From NCBI GenBank assembly GCA_029204225.1, contig CM055093.1, positions 27,131,566-27,195,565 on the forward strand: DNA of 64,000 nt. Direction: 5' to 3'. Shown one piece after another: positions 11,521 to 22,842 of this stretch (position 1 is the stretch's first letter; every line of letters begins with the position of its first letter). This DNA comes from Diphasiastrum complanatum. Lineage: Eukaryota > Streptophyta > Lycopodiopsida > Lycopodiales > Lycopodiaceae. Both the position numbers and the translations under genes were made by a program. The notes below the pieces were generated by a model. The model was given only the letters and a program-made list of their open reading frames with translations, did not search any database and had not been told where the DNA came from.

Positions 11521-13190
11521 TATTTAGGAACCTATTTTTTCTGGAGCATTACGAAGGCTCCGATTCCACTCAGACAAAGCTAGAGTGAAATCTGACTCTG
11601 ATACTAATTGGACAGCTGTTACTTGACAAAGAGCAGCTACTTGACCAGTACGTGCTTGAATGACCATAGAATTGGAACATGCAAGGTATACTCGCAAGTA
11701 AAACACCATAGATACGATTGGGGTTAAGATGGAAATGCTCCCCAAACAAATTAAAACTGAGATACATGTTCAGACCTTGCAGACTTGGCAGAGCTTCTGG
11801 ATCATGAGTTTCCTAAAGAGAGATTGACATTTGTTTGAGCGCCGTCCGCTAAACCTGGTCTCTCAAAGGCAATAACACATAAATATTGTGGGTAACACCA
11901 GGTGCTGAGTCTTCCAACCAAAAGAAGAGCTTATCGCCTTGTCTGAACGTTTGCTCACGTCATGCAATACCAGTTATATTTTCCAAAAGCTAGGTTAATT
12001 GCGACAGTTTTCCAGCGGGAGCAGTTTCAGTCAGTAATGTATTGGTCGATAAATAAAATCTGAGTAGTAACAGTTCTCACACTCCTCTCTATCAAATTTC
12101 TATAGCTATTACGATGATGACAATATTATGTCGTTCATTCATCGATACCAAGCTTTATTCTACGCGTCGATCGTTACCAGTCATCCTATCTTATTGCCAA
12201 TATTCCGGCGAACGAAGAGTAGGTAATCTATATCCTGATCTGTATTAAACTGTTTCAGGTCCAGAATCTACCATATTGATTGACAAAACTATATTTTGAC
12301 GTGAATTTCTTGCCATACATAATTTAATAAATATACGAACATCTCAACTAGAGACTTCACAGCGTCTGAACATTGTCTAGCTACTTTTGAAGAGAAAACA
12401 CAGACATTCGCGAAAGAAAGCATGCAGTCATAAGAAAGCGCTTGAACTGACATCGCACAAAAGCCGCACCAAATTCTTGTCCTACCAATGCATCAAAACA
12501 ATATAGATGTACTAGGAATAAAAGAAACTGCATACCATTGATGAGCGTTAGAGCAAAATCGCTTGATGTGCCGCTTGAATTCTGGACTGAAAAGTTATAG
12601 AAAAAAAAAGAAGATAGTCAGGGAAGGAAAATGTTATAAAAACTACAAACTAGACGGCGGCAGAAATAGCGATGAAGTAAAAACACAAGAAAGAAATAAA
12701 ACCTTGATGGCAGACGAGCAGCAGAAGGAACACGCAACAGGAAGAGCGTTAATCGAAAGATTTGAATAGAAGGCGCGCGGGACTAAGTTTGTCCTGTTAA
12801 TCGCGGGAGGTAAGTCCGTGGTATGTTTTGAATTTATAGCTTCTGGGCAGGCGGGTTAAATCTGATGTGGCAACCCAATGACACGATGAAATCTAGGGTA
12901 GATTGCGCTTCTTTTCAAAATCTTATGTATACTTTGTCATTGGGAGATGTTTGAAGAATAGACAACTTCGGGCATTTATTCATAAAAAAAAACTAATAGG
13001 TACAATGATGAGAAACATATACATGTCCCCAAGGGCAATTATGACAAAACGTAATCTCAAACAAGAGCGAAGATTGCACTACAACTAAGATCAGTTCACA
13101 TCCCAGCTTTAAAAAAAAAGTGCGAAAACGATGATGTCAATGGGACTCTGTGAACTGACCGCAACAAATCAAAAAAGTGAAAAGGTGGTT
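11521..13190. other. No gene seen; base composition less AT-rich than surroundings
   Basis: More complex sequence than its neighbours. A degenerate primer-site-like string (CTCTGATACTA) lies at about 11591. A short plus-strand frame beginning MADEQQKEHATG ends near 12769 but has no supporting context. No domain recognised. Confidence 0.35.
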
Positions 13191-13352
13191 AGTCGGCTAA
13201 TAAAGGGAGATGAGATGACGCGGACCCAGCGACATTCGCCCTTTGTAGGATTGACAAGGCCTAAGCACATTGCAAGGCAGTGGAAACACAATGTTTGAAA
13301 GAAGCCACGAGAATAGAACCTGGCATACCTTGAGACTCCTGCCGCCCGATGA

Positions 13353-13415
13353 CACTACAACATTTTGGATGTTTTCCGACCCTATTACCGAGGCTTTTAT
13401 GACGATTTTTTTCTT
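13353..13415 (+). mobile_element. CACTA-type terminal sequence (solo end)
   Basis: Begins CACTACAACATTTT and keeps, at matching spacing, blocks also found at the left end of the CACTA element at 39988: a CCCTATTAC-like block and GAGGCTTTT. This suggests a non-autonomous or truncated member of the same family. The opposite end was not found; CACTACAAAATG at about 13595 is a weak candidate. Confidence 0.5.
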
Positions 13416-13734
13416 TGAATAAGATGACAAAACCTTAATATACACCATGGAGTATGCCTCGAAAGGAGATCCTCGATAATTCCCTAGATAATTCTGACCT
13501 CAACTAATTCCCACCCCAGCTGATAGATCTACCCATTATCAACAGATTTATCATTTTCATAAATCCTAATATAAATAAATTTGAATGAAGTCCCACACTA
13601 CAAAATGTGGATCTACAACAAAAAATAGGAGACAAACTGCTACAAAACTGTACAAGTACTTGGATCTGCTACTAATTGTGTTAGTCAGCTGCTTGGATGG
13701 TGTTTGAGGCAAAAAATCGGCATACAAACACAAT

Positions 13735-14125
13735 AACGTATCGTGGAGATTCCGACATGGGCGTCTGACGTATATTCGAAAATTTCATAATCTGTGGCAA
13801 TTCGACATGTCGGAATATGACGTCCAAGTAAATAATCCGAAAATCAGAGTCCGACAATTGGGAAATATGGGCGGCAACCAATTTTTGAAATGCATGTCGG
13901 AATCCAACATGTCGGATTCCGACATTCAAACGTGGATATAACTTGGCATGTTTTGTCAAAAACAAAAAATACGTGTAATCCGATGTGGATGTCGGAATCC
14001 GACGTCCACGTCGGCAATTCGAAAGCCTATCCACGGCATCTGGGACCTGTCATCCAGGCCTGAATGGGCACGGACGTCAAAATTCGACGCGTTTTGAAGT
14101 CGTCGGATTCCGACATATGTTTGGT
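13735..14125. repeat. Cluster of short palindromes, consensus near ATGTCGGAATCCGAC
   Basis: At least seven full or half copies of a GTCGGAATCCGAC-type palindrome occur in about 390 bp: near 13750, 13806, 13894, 13908, 13989, 14010 and 14100. Several are near-perfect dyads, and this is locally the most CpG-dense part of the region. Function unknown: candidates are protein-binding sites, an LTR regulatory part or degenerate satellite. Confidence 0.75.
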
Positions 14126-14164
14126 TTCTCGTATTTGCGAGATCAAAGAGCGATTGAGGGCCAT

Positions 14165-14576
14165 TGAAGTTTAGTGCTTGAGGGCTTGAAAATCAGTGCT
14201 TCAAGATCAGTGCTTGAAGATTAGTGTTTGAGGTTGGTGCTTGATTTTTGTTTGTTTGTTTGAGATTGGTGTTTGTTTGTTTGCTTTGAGAAGAGATAGA
14301 GAGTGTGAAAGATAGAAAGAGATAGAGAGAGTGTATGTGTGTATTATATGTGTATGTGTTTTTAGATTTTGCATTGATTTAGAATGGTTTTGAATATGGT
14401 TCTGAATGGTCTTGTAATAGATTGTTAGTATTATTTAAGATAGTGTTTGGTAATAATATATTATTAGATTTGTAATTTGTGAGAGAGAAAGAGAGAGAAG
14501 AGGTGGAGTGTAGATGTATGCTTGAAGATATTAAAAGATTTTGGAGTTTATTTTTTGTTCTTTTTTGAGAAATAAA

Positions 14577-14645
<69 letters not shown>

Positions 14646-14991
14646 TATGATAGATTGTGATAGTGTTTATAATAGATTGATTTTTAATAGTGTTTATAAT
14701 TGTTAGAATTATTTAAGATAGTGTATGTGTGTGTTTGAGAGGATGTGTATGTCTTTTGAATTTTGCATTGATCTATAATTTAGGTTAATAGACAAATAGA
14801 TATAGATAGTGTTGGGTAGTAATAGATTGTTAAATTTATAATGTGTGTGTGTGTGTGAGAGAGAAAGAGAATATGTGTGTGTGTGTGTTTAACAGTTTGC
14901 ATTGATTTAGAATTTAAAATTATAGATAGATACATAGTCTATGGTAGTAATAGATTGTTAGATTTATATTTATTTAGGACTAAGAATGATA

Positions 14992-15065
<74 letters not shown>

Positions 15066-15111
15066 TGTTTTTGTAAACATGTTTAGCATTTTACATTGAT
15101 TTAAGATTTAA

Positions 15112-15169
<58 letters not shown>

Positions 15170-15258
15170 TGTGTTTTGCATTATGCATTAGTTTAGGGTA
15201 TTTAAGAGTGATAAATAAATAAATGGTGTTTGATAAAAAATTTATATTAGATTTATAA

Positions 15259-15345
<87 letters not shown>

Positions 15346-15440
15346 ATTAAGATTTAGGGTAGTAGATGAATAGATTGTGTGTGTGTGTGTGTGTTTGTGT
15401 TTAACATTTTGCATTGATTTAAAATTTAAGATGAGAGAGA
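14165..15440 (+). repeat. Minisatellite with embedded GA microsatellites
   Basis: A loosely repeated unit (TTTGCATTGATTTAGAATTT, then an AATAGATTGTTAGATTTATA-like block, then GT and GA tracts) recurs roughly every 150-350 bp. GA tracts lie at about 14579-14640, 14995-15062, 15117-15166 and 15262-15342, with GT tracts near 14840, 14876 and 15378. The first 100 bp contain short TTAGTGCTTGA-type repeats. Confidence 0.8.
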
Positions 15441-15443
15441 AAG

Positions 15444-15918
15444 TGTTATGGCCATATTCGGTTAAGGACCTGGAATAGTCCTAATATGGTAGACCGGCCC
15501 TCTAGTACTCGAGATTATTGGTCACGCCATGATTTAATTCCAAGTCAAGGCCTGTTTGTGACTAATTACCTTGAGAGGACCTAGACACTCTAATTGAGAC
15601 ATTTGGAGCATTACATATCTGTGTGACATATATAGGCAGGAGGACTGCATGAAGAGATGTGATCTATTTATAGTTGACCTGCATGGAGATTGCATGGTTT
15701 CATGCATAGGACTACTCTCTGTATAATGAGGTGGGGATTCTCCCGTCGACATATTGGGTTTAGGTTACCAGGTTCTCTCTTCTCCTCTTGCTTCACATGG
15801 CATGGCTTGGGGGCTAGATCCAGTTTTGATCTAGGATTGGTTGGGTGGTTTGGCTCCATAGTCTCTCCTATTGTGTTCTTCTATCCTCATCTTAGAGCAA
15901 TCCTTTTGGGTTCTTACA
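15444..15918 (+). repeat. LTR (5'), TG...CA ends
   Basis: A 475-bp segment starting TGTTATGGCC and ending TTCTTACA, immediately followed by one base and a perfect primer binding site. A TATATA motif near 15628 and a TATTTATAG motif near 15666 could be the LTR promoter. No second copy of this LTR is visible in the window. Confidence 0.75.
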
Positions 15919-15919
15919 T

Positions 15920-15931
15920 TGGTATCAGAGC
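15920..15931 (+). other. Primer binding site, initiator tRNA-Met type
   Basis: Exact TGGTATCAGAGC, one base after the LTR end. Confidence 0.9.
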
Positions 15932-18900
15932 ACGGCTAAGATGCGATCTTGGATGGGAGTTGGAGGCAAGCTCTACATGGGATTGGAAGATCGAAGCACT
16001 TGGAGTAACATCCCGGTTTGGAGTGTTGAATTCTCAAAGGAGGTTTGAAATTGAATTTGTTAATTCTTGGAGCTATTCAAAATTATTGGTAATGTGCCTA
16101 AAGTTGTGTTTTAATTTTGAACGAGAAGCTGAGAATTAAGTCGTGTGATCATTCTGAATTTTCTGGTTTGTTTGAGAAGAATTCATGTTATTGGTTTGCA
16201 TGTGTGAATCAAGAGGCTTGTTGCTTGTTTTTTGTATACTAATGGAGTTTTGATGACATGCAAAAGACCATAATGTTCAGGGTGTTGGATTCAGGTTGGT
16301 CTGGCTATGTTTATTTATAGACTGATTTTGAATCGATCTATTCAGTGGAATAAACAGTTCGTGGCTAGAAATTACGAATCTAACAAATTACTTGTTGAGG
16401 AGTACTGTGCTTTCTTACACTAATCAAACGGTAGTTTATGAACATGGAATGGAGTTGCTAAATTGATTAACTCTCTATTAGTAAACAAATTTCAGAGCTG
16501 GAATCGCAACCATCTGTTTGAGATTAACTATTCCCTGGAAAAGAACGATTAGCAGGTTCTTGAGGACCTGTAGGAAACGTTCTGGAATAGTTAATGTAGA
16601 TCATTCCTTCAGATAGTTTGAGCTAACCCAGTGATTGAGGATTGTAGGGGGATGATTTCTGAATCTGCACAAATCCAGAGTGAGCATTTATTTCCTGTTT
16701 TCCGCTCTGTTGCTGAGAGCTGAGGAAAATAATGATTAGTGAGTACATGAAAAGCGTTCCAGTGGGCAGCGGGATCTGAATCATGAGTGATTCTGAGAAT
16801 GACATAGATCTTTGTTGTTGATTGGCGCATTCACAGGTCCTGAATTAGTCTGAGATGACTGTTTCCGCCCTCCAAAAACCATGAAACATGATGTTTCCAG
16901 ATGGGAAAAGGCGTTGTAGTCTGTTCCTTATTGATGGTGAAGCATGGAGGGGAAACCGGAGAGTAATCTGCTCCTAGAAGGACTGTAGAAGGACTGTTAA
17001 GGGGCGCGATCCAACCCTGCTACTGCTCGTTAATTCTTCTCTCTCTTTCGTGATGGAGGCCGACTTTTGGAAACCTTTTTAGTGGGGCAAAAGGTCGAGT
17101 GGCGGCTGTGGATCCTTGCACTTATCTTATTGAGATAGGATGCTTTTTAGGGCTTTTGGGCATGCATATGTAGGTTGAGTTGGAGCCTGAGGGCAATCAG
17201 CAATGAGGGCAATCAGCAAGCAATTCTGTTAATTGCATGGATTGTTGCATGACAGTTATCCAAGGTTGAATTGGTTTGATGGTTGTAACTTAAAAGGTTG
17301 ATTCTAGAAATTAACTCCGAAATTTTAAGTTACTCGCAACCTGTTAGAGGAGCTAAGGTTCTTGGTGCTCGTTTTGTCGAATAGTAACCTTGGTTTTGGT
17401 ATATTGTTTCTCGGTTATGGTTAGAAAAAAATTGGATTTTCTTTTTCCATGGACAATGTGCATGTCATACGCTCTTATCAACTTGGCATTTGGCTTTCAG
17501 TGAAGTAAGCCCAGCTTTTTGTGGAACTTAGTACCATTGTATTCGTGGTCACGCTGTATTAATTGGTTTCCGGTGGAAATTTTGTTGAAACCAATCTTGA
17601 CAGAACGAGGAGTATGGTACGACTCTTAAGCATATACCCAGTTTAGGAATTTGATTCCTTGGTACGATGCTTTTTAAACCATTTAACTCTGGAGGATTAG
17701 TACTCCCAGTAAATGGAGTTAAATTGAGTTTTTTCGACTTTTTCTCCTTTTCAAATCGGTGGAACACCGATCAGTTGGTTATTGTGGTTGATGATTGTGG
17801 TCATTAAAATTTAACAAACCAAAGCTTTTGAAATACTTGTTAAATAACTAATGAAAAAAAATTCATAATATTTGGAGGTATTTCTTTATTCAACAATATT
17901 ATTGGGGGAATACAGTGTAGAAACACCTGAATCCAAATGTTATTTCTCATTAATTACAGATAACTTTAACGAAGTAATTCTCAAGCCAGTAAGTGAAAGA
18001 GGAGAACAGTCTAATTTTCTTGGAAAAAATTGCAATAGTAGGAATTATAGAACTGATTTCATTTCCAGTAAAATCCTATGGTGAATTATATTCAAAAGAT
18101 TAGACTAGTAGAATTTTATATACTAGTAAATAATTTTTGATATATTAGATATTCAGCCCATGTATAGGACAAAAATGAATTATTTTAGATTTTTTCCTAC
18201 AGTATCTAATTTAACATTTACTTATGTCATTAAGTCTTTTTGATACCTTAGCTGAAATATTTTCAGGAAACTGAAAATTCAAAGGAGGGAAGAAGAGTGG
18301 ACATCAGTGGAAGTAAGTGTGATCAGGAAATGTATTTCACAATTAGGATTTGAGTAATCCCAGAAAATAATTGTTTAATACCAATTATTAATTTTCTGGA
18401 TAGAATTCATTTAGTTGGATTCATAGTTTATATCTTTGTAACCATTGAGTTATCCGCAGTTTTGGATGTCAATTGTGATGTTTAGAAGTAGAATCTGATA
18501 TATGGATTACATTGGATCTGTTAGCTGATTGAAGCTTGTCCCTAGAGTTGATGCTCTTGGATCCAGGGGGATTTGAAGCTTATCATTAACATGTAAGGAT
18601 CAGAATGTAGTGTTGAACCATGTTAATTCTTCTGTCTAAGTCACAGAATATGGTGTGGATTTTTGGTATCCATCTGATAGGCATGCCAGCCATCCAAATA
18701 AATAGATTCTCCAGTATTTGGGAACAAGAGATAATATCCTATAGTGATTATAGGACAACTAGAAGGTCAGTGGATCTCTAGAATATCAGATATGGCGGTT
18801 AAGGATTTTCTAAAAAGAAAAGCTGATGGGTATGGGACATCAATAATTTTGGAAAGAGAATTCTAGGATTGTAAAGATCTGATGATCAATGGTGTGTTTT

Positions 18901-21215
18901 AGTACCTAGTTGTGATATGGGAAAGAAAAAAACCATTCAATCAAATGTGGGGTATTTTGGGAAATTTTGAGGTTTAATCTAGATCCCAATGTGGTATCTC
19001 ATTATTTATAAAATCAGAGGCCCGCAAATCTATATCTCGCTTTCTTAATTAATCCTTTACTTCTTAGTGATTTCTCGATTATAAGACATCAGACTGGTTT
19101 ATATGATTCTTTCCAGTATGAATTTATTCTTCTGAAAGACTGTTATGTCATATATATTACTACTTGTGCGAATAGACTTAGTATTCAGATAAATTCTAAG
19201 GTTAACATGTTTCAATTTCTTAAACCATAGAATATCTCTGTTGCATAAATGAATTTCGATAGAATAGTAGCTTCTATCACTCAGAGTGAAAATATTTGAA
19301 GGAGAAGTCCTATGTGTAATAGAGTGAATCCTTTAGTGGAATGCTCTTATTATTGACTTTTTCATGTGTTTGGATATTTGCATATATTATCTTTCCAGTT
19401 AACTTTTATTGAAATTGATAATTTCTTTGAAAGGAGGGGTGAAGTGATGGGATAAAATTCTGTTTGGGAATTTGTGGGTTGCATAGTTTTATAAGAGAAC
19501 CAGCTATGGTATAGAAATGAGGTTTGGTCTGAAAGTAATTTTGGATAGATTCAGAGTAAGATACCTAATTGGAACTTTTCAAAAAAAAAAAAAGAATTCT
19601 CTAGGGATTGTATGGACAATCTGGATCTAGAGCAGGTTTAAAAGTTGAATCATTATCTATAAGTAGTACAATGAATGGTCAAAATTTACTAATTCCATTT
19701 TGGTTGGAATAGAAGTGAGTTTGATCAAAAGTTAAGTCTGAGAGTTCTGAATTGGATCAACTAATCTTAGTTTGAGGACTGGGATCAGAGAGGGGTTGAT
19801 TGCGTGGATGAAATTACATAATTAGAGGTAAGTTGGATTGGAAAACTGTTGAAATTGAATGTAATTCGTCTCGAAGATTTTTCAAATATGTTATTTACTC
19901 ATGAGAAATAGAAAATATTTTGTAGCTGAGTTACAAGATCTCAGTGAGATATGTGAGTAACATATGTGAGAGGAATCTGCCAGATAAGAATGTGTTTATG
20001 TACTGGGTCATAGTGAGATTATTCACATATATTAATCTTGTATGAATCTACTGTGTACTCTTGGTTACTAGGGTTATTTGGTGCACTTAACCTAGTCGGC
20101 AAACATAGACATATGATCAAGTATTGTTTTGACATATACTTGCAGAGTTAAGAAATCTTTGTGTGAAGATTTATGGATTAACTTATAAATGATTTGGATA
20201 GGGATCTAAATGTGGTGTCATACTAGTATAATTGAATTCTTCACCTAGACATTTGAGATTTCTGAATCATTGGCAATTAACTTGAGTAGTTGATTACTCC
20301 AGGATGAAGTTAATTGGTGAAACTATCAATGTGATGTGGATTCATCGGGAACTGATGGTTTTTGAATTATATTTCTTGTAAGATGCATGATTAGTGAATC
20401 ATTTGGGTTCATCAGTGAAAATTGTGTGCATTGGATATACAGTATTCTTGGGATAGAGTATTCCTTAGTTAAGGAATAGACTCAGCTCATTAGTGATTGT
20501 ATCCCAGTGAGCTCAATTGGATAACGAATCATAATGGATCCAAGAATAATAATGGAATTGATATTCAGCAGGACTGTGGGTACCTAGATGTGATTCAAGA
20601 TAGTAATCTAAAGTTTTTGTAGTTGAAGATGACTGTCATTTTGATATGTGTTCAATTTTTAATTACCAGTTGTTATAGACCTTGAATCTTGCACTTCAGT
20701 TAAACAATCATGTTTGAAGAATATTCCTAAATCTAGTATTTTCTTAGTGAAAAGATTTTGGAATAATTCTTACTTTTCCTGAGTTATGTTGGACATATAC
20801 TCCAGTATCCTATAAATGTTTAAGTATGGTTTTTGGGATTCCTGGAAAATTATGATTGACAATTATATGAATCTTAATATTTATGATTGACAGATCAAAA
20901 ATAGATACTTATTGTAAGAGGACTATAAGAAATTGTAATGGTTCTTAAGTGCGATGGTTAATTCTTGATCTATTATTTGAGTAAGAATTCAGATTTGTGT
21001 TTTTGAATATCTCTACTCCAGTATTTTAATTGAGAACCTATGGATCTCACGGACATTATCTTATTTATCTAGTGGGGGTTATTCTGCTACAGTTTATGGT
21101 CTGAAGATGCTTGAGTACAGTTCTTCATTTACTTGGATCTCCAGTTATCATAGGAGACAGACAAGTCTATTAAGATGAATGAATGTTATTTTCTTGTATT
21201 TGGTGCTAGAAACAG
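15932..21215 (+). mobile_element. Non-coding interior downstream of an LTR (LARD-like)
   Basis: About 5.3 kb after the primer site with no gag, protease, RT or integrase motif and only chance short frames on either strand. The sequence looks uniformly AT-rich. No polypurine tract plus 3' LTR was found before family R begins near 21222, so the element is either truncated or has lost its 3' end. Classing it as a large retrotransposon derivative is inference from structure alone. Confidence 0.45.
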
Positions 21216-22015
21216 GAGCATTTAACTCAAATAGTAGGACATTAAAACACATACCAATAGAGGTTTCCAAACAAGTCGAGCAATTGCAAAAAATCTTCAT
21301 GACCCCAAAGTCATATGCCTTCAAAACACCAATTGTACTTCCAAATGCACTTGGCCCTCCTTATTGAAGCTTTCTCTGGAAACTTCTTGAGTGAACGCCT
21401 TGCCATATTTCAAATTCCAATTTGAAATATGTATAATAGTTTCAATTAACCTCACTCTCGACATCTTCTTGGTTGTGTTGAAGTCTCTCTAGCCATTGTG
21501 TTTTAGTGGTGTTTCTGTGTTTTGTCATTTCCTCTTTTGAACTTTCACATAATTGCTTGTTGGAAAGTCAGATTCCTTGATCCAATAGATGTGACACATT
21601 TTTGTTAAACAATTCTAAATGCAATTTGTTAGGTTGAAAACTTAAATTTATAGCTTGACTGAGAGAGTCACTAGAAACTTTACCTCTCACTACTCTAGGC
21701 TTCAATACGAAATCATGAGCTTCCCATTGTTTCTGGAACTTTCTAATCGTCACTTGCACTGAATTTTTTCTCACCACACATGCAGCCTTTTCACAATCCT
21801 TACCCATGAGCTTTTGAATCTATTCTCTTCAAGCTTGCCTATATTTGAACAAAGCCTGCTTGTTCCTACTTCAAAGAACAAGCATGACCAAACAACAACA
21901 AAAATTGAACAAAAAGCTCAATGTTTGAATTTGTGCTACTTACTTTATTGCTTCATGAAGGAATTAGGTTTTTCTACATATAGACAAACTTGAAAGAGAG
22001 TAGTTTCAAAAGCTT

Positions 22016-22705
22016 ATGAGTAAGGATTCTGAAAAGACTGCATGCGTTGGGTGGAAAAATCTAGCACAGGTGATGATTGGAAAGTTCCAACAACAATGGT
22101 ATGCTCATGATATGAATCCTATAGCAATGAGAGATGAAGTTTCTAGTGACTCTGCCAATCAAGCTATAAATTTGAGTTTCAAGCTAACAAACTGCATGCA
22201 GAATTGTTCAACACAAACATGTCACATCTATTGGATCAAGGAATTAGACTTTCCAAAAAGCCATTATATGAAAGCCCAAAAGAGAAAATTTAGAAACATA
22301 GAAGCACCACTGAGACAAAGCGGCTAGACAAATTTCAACCGGCAAGATTTCGAGAGTGAGGTTATTGAAGCTCTTACAAATATTTCAACCCATAATTAGA
22401 GTTATGAAATGGCATTGCCTCAAGAAGTATCCAAAGAAAGCTTCAATATAAAGGGCCCAAGTAATAGCTCTGGAAAAAACCATCGTCAAAGATCTAAAAA
22501 AACGTTCCAACGCAATGAGAATGGAAAAGCTGAAGTTCCTTCTAAGGAATCTATATGTAATGTTTCAAGTGCATTTGGAGATATGCTTGTTGTTTTGAAG
22601 GCATATAACTATGGGGTCATGAAGATCTGCTACAATTGCTCAGCAATATGCTTATCTCTACCAAATGGAGTATTTACATTGGACATGACTCTTGATATGA
22701 AATGA
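22016..22705 (+). pseudogene. Best-preserved coding-like relic of family R
   Basis: One frame from 22016 (start MSKDSEKTACVG) runs to a TAG after about 103 codons. A second frame 22409-22705 begins MALPQEVSKESF and ends LDMTLDMK. Similar pairs occur at 24010-24501 and 25608-26207, and in minus orientation at 32872-33423. The conserved stop between the halves suggests two exons, or an ancestral gene fragment already broken before amplification. The second half has a CxNCSAxC-like cysteine cluster (KICYNCSAICLS). I do not recognise the family; a captured host gene fragment is one possibility. Confidence 0.45.
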
Positions 22706-22842
22706 CAGAAGCTTAATAAGAAAAAGATAATGTAGTGAAGACTTTTAGTAGGACATTAGAACACATACCATTACAGGTTTCCAAACAGGTCGAGCAATTG
22801 CAAAAGATCTTCACGACCCCAAAGTCATATGCCTTCAAAACA

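Noticed and set aside
11588-11605. Primer-site-like CTCTGATACTA
   Set aside because: Two mismatches to the standard site and no LTR edge or paired repeat beside it.
12563-12769. Lysine-rich 68-residue frame
   Set aside because: No motif, splice context or promoter; likely chance.
15690-16139. 149-residue plus-strand frame
   Set aside because: It spans the LTR end and primer site at 15918-15931, so it is a chance frame in an LTR.
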